From assembly GCA_947178475.1 (NCBI GenBank), contig CAMWYM010000004.1, positions 1 through 64,000 on the forward strand: a DNA stretch of 64,000 bases, written 5' to 3'. The position numbers were made by a program, and so were the translations under genes. Shown here in pieces: positions 27,768-37,546 of this stretch; position 1 is the stretch's first letter; each line of letters starts with the position of its first letter. Under the pieces are notes generated by a model, which saw only the letters and a program-made list of their open reading frames with translations, was not told where the DNA came from and made no database searches. The stretch comes from an uncultured Clostridium sp. (GTDB lineage: Bacteria; Bacillota; Clostridia; Lachnospirales; Lachnospiraceae).

Positions 27768-28541
27768 CTATACTCTATGCAGTTTATCTAACTCTTCAAA
27801 TATCAGGTCATTTAAAACCTTGATATATGTTCCCTTCATTCCTGCCGACTTTGTCTCAATAACCCCTGCACTCTCAAACTTCCGAAGTGCATTGACAATG
27901 ACAGAACGAGTAATACCTACCCTGTCAGCAATTTTGGAGGCTACCAGAATGCCTTCCATTCCATTCAACTCATCAAACACATTGACGATTGCCTCCTGCT
28001 CTGAATTGGATAATGTGCCGATTGCAGAACGAACGATAGCCAGCTTTCTGTTCTCCTCCTCTGATTCCTCATTGACACTACGCATCATCTCTAATCCCAC
28101 AACGGTAGTCCCATATTCGCTGACAATGATATCATCAATCGTATATTGTTCATTCTCTTTATACATAAAGACGGTTCCTAACCGCTCACCGGCAATATCA
28201 ATCGGAGAAATAATCGCCTGATAGTGTTCCAAATTATCAAATTCAAATCCCAATGTTGCCAGATTCACATTCTCCTTTGTGGACAGCACACCCAGTAGCC
28301 TTTCATTCAGCATCCTGTCAATAAAGCCACCCACATCCGGAACAATCAACTCTGTTATTTCACTGATATCCGAACGGTTTCTCAGCCCCAGAACCTTTCC
28401 TTTTCTGCTGATCACCATGATATCAGATTCTAAAATTTCACTTAAAACTTTGCAAATATCATTAAAGACAACCTTATGAGAACTGCTATTATGTAAAAGC
28501 TGGTTGATTTTTCTCGTTTTATCTAATAACTGTACACTCAT
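27768..28541 (-). CDS. codY: CodY, GTP- and branched-chain amino acid-sensing repressor
   Basis: CodY is the global Firmicutes nutrient regulator. The 257-residue product has the N-terminal GAF sensor (MSVQLLDKTRKINQLLH...) and the C-terminal winged helix (LVASKIADRVGITRSVIVNALRKFESAGVIE), both nearly canonical. ATG 28541 sits 6 bases after GGAGG; the open frame runs 29 codons further upstream without support. It stands directly before flgB, as in Bacillus, so read-through into the flagellar genes is possible. Confidence 0.96.
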   Translation of the reverse strand: MSVQLLDKTRKINQLLHNSSSHKVVFNDICKVLSEILESDIMVISRKGKVLGLRNRSDISEITELIVPDVGGFIDRMLNERLLGVLSTKENVNLATLGFEFDNLEHYQAIISPIDIAGERLGTVFMYKENEQYTIDDIIVSEYGTTVVGLEMMRSVNEESEEENRKLAIVRSAIGTLSNSEQEAIVNVFDELNGMEGILVASKIADRVGITRSVIVNALRKFESAGVIETKSAGMKGTYIKVLNDLIFEELDKLHRV

Positions 28542-28631
28542 AGGCTCCCTCCAATCGCATATATTGATTCTAACACAATTTTGAAACAATAACAACAATT
28601 TTATGAAAAGGAGGGAGCAAAAATGCATTCC

Positions 28632-30704
28632 TTATTTTTCCATAGGCTTTTCACACACATATCCACAGCCCTCATTACTGCACACAAGCTTGTTTCCCTT
28701 TTCCAACATAATATGGTCACATTTTGCGCATTTTACGGTTGACGGCTTCTGCCAGGACATAAAATTACATTCCGGATTATCAATACATCCGTAATATCTC
28801 CTGCCTTTTTTTGTCTTCTTTAACACAATATCCTTACCACAATTTGGACAAGGGACACCTGTTTTTTCATAATACGGCATAGTAAAGCGACACTCTGGAA
28901 ATCCCGGACAGGCCAAAAATTTACCATGTGGACCATATTTCACCACTAAATTCCGTCCACACTCCTGACAGATTTCCTCTGTCACCTCATCTTCAATCTT
29001 AATATTCTCCAGCTCTTTATTAGCTGCCTGCACCGCCGCATCCAAATCCGGGTAGAAATTCTCTACCACTGTTTTCCACGGTATTGTTCCCTCTTCAATT
29101 TTATCTAAAAGCGACTCCATATTTGCCGTAAATTCCGTATCCACAATAACCGGAAATCCCTTTATCATAATCTGATTCACTGCTTCACCAAGCTCTGTTA
29201 CATACAGATTGCGGTTTTCCTTCACGATATATCTTCTCGCTAAAATAGTAGATATAGTCGGTGCATAGGTGCTCGGTCTTCCTATTCCCAGTTCCTCCAG
29301 CTGTTTCACCAATGAGCCCTCAGTGAAGTGAGCCGGGGGCTGGGTAAAATGCTGTTTATCCACAAACCGATCCACTACAAGCTTTGTCTCTTTATCAATC
29401 TCCTTAAACAAATTCTTCTGCTCATCATTCTCATCCTCTATCGCATATACTGCCATAAATCCTTCAAAGAGCAGCTTCGTAGACACCGCACCAAACTCAT
29501 ATCCCTTTGCTTCCAGCTTCAGGGAAGTACTCTCGTACCGGGCAGACTCCATACAGCTTGCCAAAAAACGATTATAAATTAATTGATAAAGACGGAATTG
29601 GTCTCTGGACAACTGATCCTTAACCTGTACCGGAGAAAGTGTTACATCTGTCGGGCGTACTGCCTCATGAGCATCCTGTATTTTCTTACCGGTACCACCC
29701 TTGGGATTACCTGCTCCCACATACTCTTTTCCATACTTATCTGCAATATAATCCACCGCTGCGCTGTGTGCCTCTTCCGAAATACGAACAGAGTCGGTTC
29801 TCAAATAAGTGATCAGTCCCACACTGCCTCTTCCCTTTATATTGACACCTTCATAAAGCTGCTGAGCAATCCTCATTGTCTTACCCGTAGCAAAATTCAG
29901 CTTCTTTGATGCCTCCTGCTGCAGAGTAGATGTGGTAAAAGGTAATGGCGCCTTTTTGGTCCGGGGAGATTTTTTCAAATCTTTAACCGTCAGACCTGCG
30001 CCCGACAAATCCTCCAAAATCTGGTTCATCTGTTCCCTGGAATTAATCTCGGCCTTACCTTTAGGCGTTCTCTGAAGCTTTGCCAAAAAGGACTTCTTAC
30101 TTCCCTCAGCAGTAACCTCCGCCTCCAATGTCCAATATTCCTCCGGAATAAAATTATTGATTTCCTCTTCCCTGTCACAAATCAACCGAAGTGCTACAGA
30201 CTGTACCCGTCCCGCACTTAATCCACGTTTAATCTTAATCCACAAAAGAGGACTGATTTCATAGCCCACCAAACGGTCTAATGCCCGTCTTGCCTGCTGT
30301 GCATCTACCAAGTTCATATCAATATCTCTGGCATTTTTCAGAGAATTTTTCACAGCATTCTTGGTAATTTCATTAAATGCAATACGCTTAAATTTTTTAT
30401 CTTCTAATTTGAGTGCTTTAGATAAATGCCACGAAATGGCTTCCCCTTCCCGGTCCGGGTCAGTTGCAAGATAGACTTTATCTGCCTTTTTCACTTCCTT
30501 GCGAAGCGATGCCAGCAAATCACCCTTTCCTCGAATGGTAATATACTTTGGTTCAAAACCATGCTCTACATCAATACCCATCTGAGATTTAGGTAAATCC
30601 CGAACATGTCCGTTAGATGCTACAACTTCATAGCTGTTTCCCAGAAATTTTTTGATTGTTTTGGCTTTCGCCGGTGACTCCACAATTACAAGGTTCTTTG
30701 CCAT
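28632..30704 (-). CDS. topA: DNA topoisomerase I
   Basis: Type IA topoisomerase that relaxes negative supercoils. The TOPRIM domain (VIVESPAKAKTIKKFLG... ATDPDREGEAISWHL) and the active-site region with the catalytic Tyr (GLITYLRTDSVRIS) are intact. Three C-terminal zinc ribbons (CQEC/CPGFPEC, CPNC/CIDNPEC, CAKC/CSNEGC) complete the 690 residues. It lies between dprA and codY. Confidence 0.98.
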   Translation of the reverse strand: MAKNLVIVESPAKAKTIKKFLGNSYEVVASNGHVRDLPKSQMGIDVEHGFEPKYITIRGKGDLLASLRKEVKKADKVYLATDPDREGEAISWHLSKALKLEDKKFKRIAFNEITKNAVKNSLKNARDIDMNLVDAQQARRALDRLVGYEISPLLWIKIKRGLSAGRVQSVALRLICDREEEINNFIPEEYWTLEAEVTAEGSKKSFLAKLQRTPKGKAEINSREQMNQILEDLSGAGLTVKDLKKSPRTKKAPLPFTTSTLQQEASKKLNFATGKTMRIAQQLYEGVNIKGRGSVGLITYLRTDSVRISEEAHSAAVDYIADKYGKEYVGAGNPKGGTGKKIQDAHEAVRPTDVTLSPVQVKDQLSRDQFRLYQLIYNRFLASCMESARYESTSLKLEAKGYEFGAVSTKLLFEGFMAVYAIEDENDEQKNLFKEIDKETKLVVDRFVDKQHFTQPPAHFTEGSLVKQLEELGIGRPSTYAPTISTILARRYIVKENRNLYVTELGEAVNQIMIKGFPVIVDTEFTANMESLLDKIEEGTIPWKTVVENFYPDLDAAVQAANKELENIKIEDEVTEEICQECGRNLVVKYGPHGKFLACPGFPECRFTMPYYEKTGVPCPNCGKDIVLKKTKKGRRYYGCIDNPECNFMSWQKPSTVKCAKCDHIMLEKGNKLVCSNEGCGYVCEKPMEK

Positions 30705-30797
30705 GATTGGCCCCTCCAGTTATATTAATATCAAGCTGCAATATGATATACACTACGCTGTCTGTTCACATATGCTGCACATCATACAGTACCTCTG

Positions 30798-31907
30798 TCA
30801 TATCCTGACTGCATAATAATTTCTTGCAGTTTCTTCAATAACATTCAAAATCACCAGATGATTCAGTGCCATACACACCTCCTGCGGTGCAATTCCTGCA
30901 TCCCGAATAATATCATCCACGTATTTTGCTTCATCAACCCGTAAGCAACTATACACCATTTTTTCATTGGGTGCAAGAGCGTTTTTTGCAAAATTTTCTT
31001 CTATGCTATATTCAAGCCTCCTGCAATCTGACTTATTCTCTACCTGAAGAATCTCTAAAACATCCTCCACTCCTGTGACTATATGTGCTCCCATTCTTAC
31101 TAAATTATTACATCCCAGACTTTTGGAATCAGTGATTCGTCCGGGTATTGCCAAAATTTCCTTTCCCTGCTCCAGCCCTTGGTCCACAGTGATAAAGGTT
31201 CCACTTTTTTCCATTGCCTCCACCACCAAAACTCCATCTGCCAGACCTGCAATCAGACGATTTCTCTCCGGAAACAATCCCGCTGACGGCTTAATACCGA
31301 TGTTATTTTCTGATAGTATTCCTCCTTTTTCTTCCATTTGCAGAAACATCCGATAATTCTCTCTTGGATATACAACATCAATGCCACAGCCCAGTACGCC
31401 CATAGTATATCCCTCTGCCTCCAATGCACCGCAATGTGCCATTCCGTCAATCCCTCTGGCCAGTCCGCTGATTATTGAAACTCCACACCGTGCCAGCTCC
31501 CGTCCGAAAAAACGTGCCATTTCACTCCCGTATCGCGTACACTGCCTTGTTCCAATAATCGCAACCGCCTTTTGTCTCTCCGAAGGAAGCTTTCCCTTTA
31601 CATACAATCCCACAGGTGCATCAGGAATATTACGCAGACGTTCCGGATATTCCTTTGATTCAGGATGAATAAAAGAGATACCCTTCTCTCCCAGTCTCTG
31701 ATAGCTGCTTAAAATCTGCTTTTTATCCTTAGAAATGCTGAAGCCTTCCCTTTGCGGTATTCTGTTCAGAAACTTTATTATCTCCCGTTCCTCTGCATGA
31801 TATAATTTTTCTGGAGAACCAAATATATCCAGCATCTTATGACATGTTATGCGCCCAATCCCCGGAATATTATTAAACCAATACCAATAATAATCTTCTT
31901 TGTTCAT
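30798..31907 (-). CDS. dprA: DprA (Smf), DNA-processing protein
   Basis: DprA loads RecA onto incoming single-stranded DNA. The Rossmann-type domain has the family GSR-like and GLARGIDGMAH motifs (ISGLARGID), and the C-terminal winged helix is present (about 305-369). 369 residues is normal. Its ATG overlaps the stop of the upstream comM-like gene by 4 bases (ATGA). Confidence 0.96.
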   Translation of the reverse strand: MNKEDYYWYWFNNIPGIGRITCHKMLDIFGSPEKLYHAEEREIIKFLNRIPQREGFSISKDKKQILSSYQRLGEKGISFIHPESKEYPERLRNIPDAPVGLYVKGKLPSERQKAVAIIGTRQCTRYGSEMARFFGRELARCGVSIISGLARGIDGMAHCGALEAEGYTMGVLGCGIDVVYPRENYRMFLQMEEKGGILSENNIGIKPSAGLFPERNRLIAGLADGVLVVEAMEKSGTFITVDQGLEQGKEILAIPGRITDSKSLGCNNLVRMGAHIVTGVEDVLEILQVENKSDCRRLEYSIEENFAKNALAPNEKMVYSCLRVDEAKYVDDIIRDAGIAPQEVCMALNHLVILNVIEETARNYYAVRI

Positions 31908-33439
31908 TGCACTCCTCCCCCCTGATAAAATTCAGGCATACGATAGGAAAGTGCTTCTAATATATGGCTGCATTTCACTGCTTCTGAAGCCTCCATATCC
32001 GCAATGGTACGGGCAACCTTTAAAAGCTTTGATGCACCTCTTGCCGAAAGGTTATACTGTTCAAAAACCTCTCTCCTTAACTGATCCTCCTCTTTTCCCA
32101 ACTGACAAAATCCGTCCAAAAGATTGACCGGGATTTGTGAATTAAATCGAATGCCATAGGGCTCCAGCCTTCTCTGCTGTATTGCCTGTGTTGCCGTAAC
32201 ACGTTTCTTAATCGTTTCTGAGCTCTCTGTCTTTTCCTGTCCATATAATTCCTCATAATTCATTTTTTTAACCGAAATATTCATATCTATTCTGTCTAAC
32301 ATCGGTTCTGATACCTTTTTCAGGTAACGGTCAACTTGAGGTCTGGTGCAGTGGCACCTTTTGAGGTCCGGATAATACCCACAGGGACATGGATTCATCG
32401 CAGCCACCAGCATAAATTCACAGGGAAAGGTATAACTGCCCTGAAGTCGTGATATCGTAATCTTTCCATCTTCTAGAGGCTGCCTCATCATCTCAATGAT
32501 ATTTTTCTGAAATTCCAAAAATTCATCGAGAAACAATACACCATGATGTGCCAGACTAATTTCTCCCGGTTTGGGTATCTTACCCCCACCAATCAGTGCA
32601 TGTCCGGTAATGGAATGATGTGGTGTGCGGAAGGGTCTGCGTCTAATTAAACCTTCCTCCGAATCCAACAGACCATTCACACTATATATCTTTGTTAGTC
32701 CGATACTCTCCTGATAGGAAAGTTCGGGCATAATTGTGGGAATCCGTTTGGCTGCCATGGATTTGCCTGCCCCTGGTGGTCCTAAATAGAGAATATTGTG
32801 CATACCTGACACGGCAATTTCCGTTGCTCTCTTCATTGCCTTCTGCCCTTTTATATCGGCAAAATCCACAGAAAATGAGTCTGCATGATTTGCCTCTGGC
32901 TGACGGACTTCCTCTGGAGCAAGCTGCACTCCTCCCGTCAGGTGTTCCACCACCTGTTTAAGATTCTTCACCCCAAGAATATCCACTCCTGGTACAAAGG
33001 AAGCTTCTCTTCTATTATCATAAGGAAGAATAATCGTATTTACCCCCATCTTCTGTGCGTAATCAACAATAGGGAGAATCCCTCTAACTGCCCGCACATC
33101 ACCATTTAAGGACAACTCACCAATCATCAAAATCCCCTCTAATGACTGCACAGGGATATAGCCATATGCCGACAGCAGCGCAATGCTGATGGGTAAATCA
33201 TAGACAGAACCTTCCTTACGGACATCTGCTGGTGAAAGATTAATGGTAATTCGTTTTGGTGGAATCTGGTAACCCGAGTTTTTCAGAGCTGTCCGCACCC
33301 GGTCACTCGCCTCACGTACTTCAGATGCTAAGAAGCCTACCATATTAAATACTGGCAGCCCCTCGCTTACATCGGCCTCTACCGTGATGAGTCTGCCTTC
33401 GACCCCATGTAAAGTACCGCTAAGAATTTTGCTATACAT
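31904..33439 (-). CDS. ComM/YifB-type AAA+ ATPase (Mg-chelatase-like)
   Basis: A helicase-like AAA+ protein of the ComM/YifB family; ComM drives branch migration during natural transformation. It has an N-terminal Lon-like fold (VEADVSEGLPVFNMVGF), Walker A (GPPGAGKSMAAKR), Walker B (LFLDEFLEF) and a small cysteine cluster (CPCGYYPDLKRCHC). ATG 33439 lies 9 bases after GAGGAG; an upstream extension of 17 codons lacks a site. Coupling with dprA supports a DNA-uptake or recombination role. Confidence 0.94.
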   Translation of the reverse strand: MYSKILSGTLHGVEGRLITVEADVSEGLPVFNMVGFLASEVREASDRVRTALKNSGYQIPPKRITINLSPADVRKEGSVYDLPISIALLSAYGYIPVQSLEGILMIGELSLNGDVRAVRGILPIVDYAQKMGVNTIILPYDNRREASFVPGVDILGVKNLKQVVEHLTGGVQLAPEEVRQPEANHADSFSVDFADIKGQKAMKRATEIAVSGMHNILYLGPPGAGKSMAAKRIPTIMPELSYQESIGLTKIYSVNGLLDSEEGLIRRRPFRTPHHSITGHALIGGGKIPKPGEISLAHHGVLFLDEFLEFQKNIIEMMRQPLEDGKITISRLQGSYTFPCEFMLVAAMNPCPCGYYPDLKRCHCTRPQVDRYLKKVSEPMLDRIDMNISVKKMNYEELYGQEKTESSETIKKRVTATQAIQQRRLEPYGIRFNSQIPVNLLDGFCQLGKEEDQLRREVFEQYNLSARGASKLLKVARTIADMEASEAVKCSHILEALSYRMPEFYQGGGVQ

Positions 33440-33500
33440 AAAATGGAACTCCTCTTCCATTTTTAAATACGAACAAACATATTGTATCAAATCAGATACA

Positions 33501-33536
33501 AAAAAGCAAGCCTTTTACTAAAAAAGCTTGCTTTTT
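33501..33536 (-). terminator. Terminator downstream of nrdR
   Basis: An 11-bp stem (AAAAAGCAAGC / GCTTGCTTTTT) about 45 bases after the nrdR stop, reading into a T-run on the minus strand. Confidence 0.75.
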
Positions 33537-33579
33537 CGTATGTCATGATAAATTTGATTGCTAACAGCTCTAAAAATCA

Positions 33580-34029
33580 CTAATTCAACAATTTTTTCAA
33601 CTCATCCATAAAGATATTGACATCCTTAAATTCGCGATATACAGAAGCAAAGCGCACATAAGCTACCTGATCAAGTGTCTTTAACTCTTCCATGACAAGC
33701 TCGCCAATTATGGAACTGTCAACCTCCTTTTGTTCTAAATTAAATATTTTAGTCTCTACCCGGTCAATGCACTTTTCAATATCATCTACAGAAATCGGAC
33801 GCTTATGACAAGATTTGATAATCCCAGCCTCCACCTTTGAGCGGTCATAGGTCTCCCGAATTTTATCTTTTTTAATGATAATAAGCGGAATGGTCTCTAT
33901 CTTTTCATAAGTGGTAAACCGTTTCCCGCAGTCATCGCATTCCCTTCTCCTGCGAATGGAGCTGTTATCGTCCGCTGGTCTCGAATCAATTACTCTCGTG
34001 TTATCCTCTCCACAAAATGGACATTTCAT
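33580..34029 (-). CDS. nrdR: NrdR, ribonucleotide reductase repressor
   Basis: NrdR senses ATP/dATP and represses ribonucleotide reductase genes. The N-terminal zinc ribbon (CPFC, CDDC) and the ATP-cone (about 49-139) are present, and the 149-residue length is standard. GGAGG lies before ATG 34029. Confidence 0.97.
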   Translation of the reverse strand: MKCPFCGEDNTRVIDSRPADDNSSIRRRRECDDCGKRFTTYEKIETIPLIIIKKDKIRETYDRSKVEAGIIKSCHKRPISVDDIEKCIDRVETKIFNLEQKEVDSSIIGELVMEELKTLDQVAYVRFASVYREFKDVNIFMDELKKLLN

Positions 34030-34127
34030 ATCTGTATCCTCCTATGTATTTCTATAACTGATTTTGTCACTTTTCATCAGTTGCTCTGTGCATCACATAT
34101 ATAACATTCTCGTGTATCCTGTACCGC

Positions 34128-34385
34128 CTATTCTTCCTTCATTATCACGTTATCCAGACACACATCCACCAATATAATATCCGGTCCGATCCGGACCACA
34201 TCACAAAACTTTATGTAATATCGCTCACATCTTCCAAAACATGAGAAAAAGCGCACCGGAACCGGTACAATCAGACCACAAATCTGACCGCTGCAGGGAT
34301 CAAACTCCATGTCAGCTACACAGCCGATCCTCTTACAATCCTTGCAGTTAATCACTTCCTTCTGCCTTAAGTCCAAAAACGTCAT
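34128..34385 (-). CDS. YlmC/YmxH family PRC-barrel protein
   Basis: An 85-residue protein resembling the YlmC/YmxH family, often annotated as sporulation-linked in Clostridia. The pattern is FLDLRQKEVINCKDCKRIGCVADMEFD followed by VPVRFFSCFGRCERYYIKFCDVVRIG. Function is not established. ATG 34385 is chosen over a GTG one codon upstream; the ribosome site is weak in both cases. Confidence 0.8.
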   Translation of the reverse strand: MTFLDLRQKEVINCKDCKRIGCVADMEFDPCSGQICGLIVPVPVRFFSCFGRCERYYIKFCDVVRIGPDIILVDVCLDNVIMKEE

Positions 34386-34536
34386 CACGGCACCAAATCA
34401 ATCTTATTATAACAATATATGCCGTTTTTCCGTTAAAAGACACGAAAATTGAACTTTACATAATCTCTTTACCTTTCGATTATACAATATCTGTCAAAAA
34501 AAAGCTACTAAAATTATGAACATTTTGCAAAAAACT

Positions 34537-34565
34537 TTTAACTTCCACCTCTGATATGCTATAAT
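34537..34565 (+). promoter_or_regulatory. Promoter of the membrane protein gene at 34601
   Basis: TTTAAC (34537-34542), 17-base spacer, TGC-TATAAT extended -10 (TATAAT 34560-34565), 35 bases before the start codon. Confidence 0.6.
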
Positions 34566-34600
34566 GTCACCAACGTTATATACAAATAAGGAGACTTTTT

Positions 34601-35476
34601 ATGTCAAACACAGATAACAAGCCAAAAGAACCCCAAAAAACAGTTGCCAGTGAGAATACCTCAACTACGGAGCAGCACAAATCAGAAAATAGCACCACCG
34701 GTGAAAACAAAAAAACGAATGAGGAAAAAAAACTGGATTTATATGCTGAGGATTCTCTTGCGCTAGCCGGTCTGTCTTTTAAGGAAAAAACTGCTTATAA
34801 ACGCAGCTTATACAAAAAACGCATTGCTGACATGGATACCAAAGATAAAATCAGTTACACATTTGTATACTATAAATGGCATTTTTTATTCTTTGTCTTT
34901 CTGCTCGTCATCGCAGGCTGGTGTATACGAACCGCCTACCGCACTACCCTTCCAACAGTACTGAGTGTCGCCATTTTAAACGACCCTTATAACCACACTG
35001 CCGCTGACTATATTCCGGAAGCATTCCGGCAATATCATCAGCTTGACAAAAAGAACTTTTTTAAGGTATATACTGACCTTTTTGTTTCCTCCACAGAAGA
35101 TAAAGAACAACTCGGTACTACAATGACCGACTACCAGAAAATTGGTTATTACAATATGTACGATATGCTGGACGCAATCATCGGCGATGAGGAAGCGCTG
35201 ACTCTCTATGCTACCTCCGATGATACTACCGGTATTGATTTAAGTATGGACGAAGCCCTATATAAAAAAATCAAAGATCATGTTATCACTATGTCCGACC
35301 CTACCGGCATAAAAAATGACGGCAAGCCATATGCTGCCGCCATTGATATCAGTGATACTGAATTCGTAAAAAATTGTGGGATTTCCTATGACAAGGTATA
35401 TCTGATGATTCCCAGCACCAAATACACGGATAATCAAGGAACCATCGATTTAATCAAGCTTATTTTCTCCCTGTAA
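34601..35476 (+). CDS. Uncharacterised single-span membrane protein
   Basis: I do not recognise a family. The 291-residue product starts with a hydrophilic Lys/Glu/Thr/Asn-rich segment (about 1-90), then a membrane helix (about 97-120, WHFLFFVFLLVIAGWCIRT) and an extracytoplasmic domain of about 170 residues. AAGGAGA precedes ATG 34601. It is one of only two complete plus-strand genes here, has its own promoter, and its 3' end overlaps the convergent deoB by 27 bases. The length and coding quality support a real gene. Confidence 0.8.
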   Translation: MSNTDNKPKEPQKTVASENTSTTEQHKSENSTTGENKKTNEEKKLDLYAEDSLALAGLSFKEKTAYKRSLYKKRIADMDTKDKISYTFVYYKWHFLFFVFLLVIAGWCIRTAYRTTLPTVLSVAILNDPYNHTAADYIPEAFRQYHQLDKKNFFKVYTDLFVSSTEDKEQLGTTMTDYQKIGYYNMYDMLDAIIGDEEALTLYATSDDTTGIDLSMDEALYKKIKDHVITMSDPTGIKNDGKPYAAAIDISDTEFVKNCGISYDKVYLMIPSTKYTDNQGTIDLIKLIFSL

Positions 35477-36643
35477 AATAAGCTTTAACCGGCTGGTTCC
35501 GATTGCCGGTCTGCTCACTCCGAAATTATCAGCTATTGTTGCCCCAATATCTGCAAAGGTATCCAAGGTACCCAGATTAATCCCGCTCTTCATCTTTCGG
35601 TGATACATCAATACCGGAATATACTCTCTCGTGTGGTCACTTCCTCGAAAGGTGGGGTCACATCCATGGTCTGCATTGATAATTAGTAAATCATCATCCT
35701 GCATCCTTGCAAGTATTTTACCGAGCTCCTCATCGAAGGTCTCCAGTCCCTGAGCATACCCCTCTACATCTCTCCGATGTCCCCATGTCGAATCAAACTC
35801 CACCAAATTGGTAAAAATCAGCCCCTCTCGCTGGGTTTCCATAAAATCTGCGGTCTTTTCCATTCCATCCACGTTACTTTTGGTGTGCAGTGCATCTCCA
35901 ATGCCAACTCCGCCAAAAATATCCTCAATCTTGCCTACAGCCGTGACACGATATCCAGACTCCTTCAAATAAACCAGAAGATTATTTTCATCTGGTTTTA
36001 ACGAAAAATCTCTGCGGTTTGGTGTACGGACAAATTTATTCCCCTCTGTAATAAAAGGTCTGGCAATCACTCTCGCCACCGCATGTTCTCCCTGCAAAAG
36101 CTCCCGCGCTTCCTGACAGATTCCATATAACTCATTCAGTGCAATCACACTCTCATGAGCAGCAATTTGAAATACCGAATCAGCAGAGGTATAGACAATA
36201 GGATATCCTGTCTTTACATGGTCACCGCCAAGCTCATTGATAATCTGCGTACCGCTGGCCACAATATTGCCAAGGTATCCTTTGCAGCCTGTCCGTTTCA
36301 CGAACTCCTCCATAAGCTCTGCTGGAAAGCCCATTGGATATGTAGGAAATGCCTGCTTCGTTTCAATCCCTACCATCTCCCAATGTCCGATGGTGGTATC
36401 CTTTCCGTTAGACAGCTCCTTTGCCTTGCCATAGGCACCAACAGGCACTGTGTCTGTCTTTGGCAGTGTAGTTCCGTCAATGGAAAACAATCCCAGTTGT
36501 TGTAAATGCGGTACATTCAAATGTCCCCGTTTTCGGAATATATTGCCAAGAGTGTCTGCACCTGCATCGCCAAAGGCTTGTGCGTCTGGTGCTTCTCCAA
36601 TACCCACACTGTCCAGTACAATCCAAATTACTCGTTTAAACAT
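35450..36643 (-). CDS. deoB: Phosphopentomutase DeoB
   Basis: DeoB interconverts ribose or deoxyribose 1- and 5-phosphates in nucleoside salvage. The alkaline phosphatase-fold metal sites are visible: N-terminal VLDSVGIGEAPDA, and C-terminal NADHGCDPT and SDHTREYIPV. 397 residues is normal. ATG 36643 lies 7 bases after GGAGG; an in-frame ATG eight codons upstream overlaps that site. Confidence 0.97.
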   Translation of the reverse strand: MFKRVIWIVLDSVGIGEAPDAQAFGDAGADTLGNIFRKRGHLNVPHLQQLGLFSIDGTTLPKTDTVPVGAYGKAKELSNGKDTTIGHWEMVGIETKQAFPTYPMGFPAELMEEFVKRTGCKGYLGNIVASGTQIINELGGDHVKTGYPIVYTSADSVFQIAAHESVIALNELYGICQEARELLQGEHAVARVIARPFITEGNKFVRTPNRRDFSLKPDENNLLVYLKESGYRVTAVGKIEDIFGGVGIGDALHTKSNVDGMEKTADFMETQREGLIFTNLVEFDSTWGHRRDVEGYAQGLETFDEELGKILARMQDDDLLIINADHGCDPTFRGSDHTREYIPVLMYHRKMKSGINLGTLDTFADIGATIADNFGVSRPAIGTSRLKLILQGENKLD

Positions 36644-36682
36644 CCATACACCTCCGCTTCCGTCCATAGCCTGACAGAACCG

Positions 36683-37516
36683 TTAATCATCCTTCAATCT
36701 TAATGAACTATGCCCCGACTGATTATCAGTTTCTGGCTTATAATCATCCGCAACACCCATTCCAAGTCCATCGGCAGCAGAATGAACCTCACTGCCTAAA
36801 TCCATATCCCCAAAAGCACTTCTCGTTTCTGGCTGATATGTATCGGCATCATTTCTGACTACAGATTCCTGCCTGTCTGATGGACCGTTGGCAAACACAA
36901 CTTGATTTTTTCTCCTCTCAGATATAACAGGAATCACAACTATGGCAATTCCGATAAAAAGACATACGACACCAACCATAAGCTCCCAGCCCCAACCGTC
37001 ATAATTATCACATTTAATATAATACTCCAGAATCAGGCTGTTAATTTCACTGTCGGTAAATCCGATATCCCGCATATAATCCTGCAGATACCCCTTCGTC
37101 TCACCACTCATTTTCATGACTCTTCCCTTAAAGTGAACCGGTGTCGGCGATGTATCGGTCTCCCCCATCATATAGGCATATGTTGCGTCAGCCTGAGCAT
37201 TTAATTCTGACTCCTGAGAACTATTTAAATTCAACAGCCCCATATACTGTTTCTCGCCTACAGCAATCATATAATTATACTTTGAGTCTCCGGTCTTTAT
37301 CCCGTTTCTCGTTGTATAATTCTCCTCAAAGGCTCCCAGATTAGCATAGAGATCCCCTTCCACCAGTATGCCCTTTTCAAAATCTGCCTCCGTCATGGCA
37401 TTAAAATCTTCCGGGGTCTTCCTGCTATAAATAAAATCCCTGGCGCCCATAAAGCTAAGAACGGCACCTATACCAATCAAGGCAAATATCAACCTTCCCA
37501 ATACATTATTTCCCAT
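36683..37516 (-). CDS. Uncharacterised two-span membrane protein
   Basis: No function recognised. The 277-residue product has a membrane helix near each end of its central domain (about 5-25 and 178-200), an extracytoplasmic region between them (about 25-175), and a hydrophilic C-terminal tail. AGGAGG precedes ATG 37516. It lies between the DAHP synthase and deoB genes, all on the minus strand with short gaps. Confidence 0.8.
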   Translation of the reverse strand: MGNNVLGRLIFALIGIGAVLSFMGARDFIYSRKTPEDFNAMTEADFEKGILVEGDLYANLGAFEENYTTRNGIKTGDSKYNYMIAVGEKQYMGLLNLNSSQESELNAQADATYAYMMGETDTSPTPVHFKGRVMKMSGETKGYLQDYMRDIGFTDSEINSLILEYYIKCDNYDGWGWELMVGVVCLFIGIAIVVIPVISERRKNQVVFANGPSDRQESVVRNDADTYQPETRSAFGDMDLGSEVHSAADGLGMGVADDYKPETDNQSGHSSLRLKDD

Positions 37517-37546
37517 TTGTTATTCCCCTCCTGAATTTTCTTTCGT

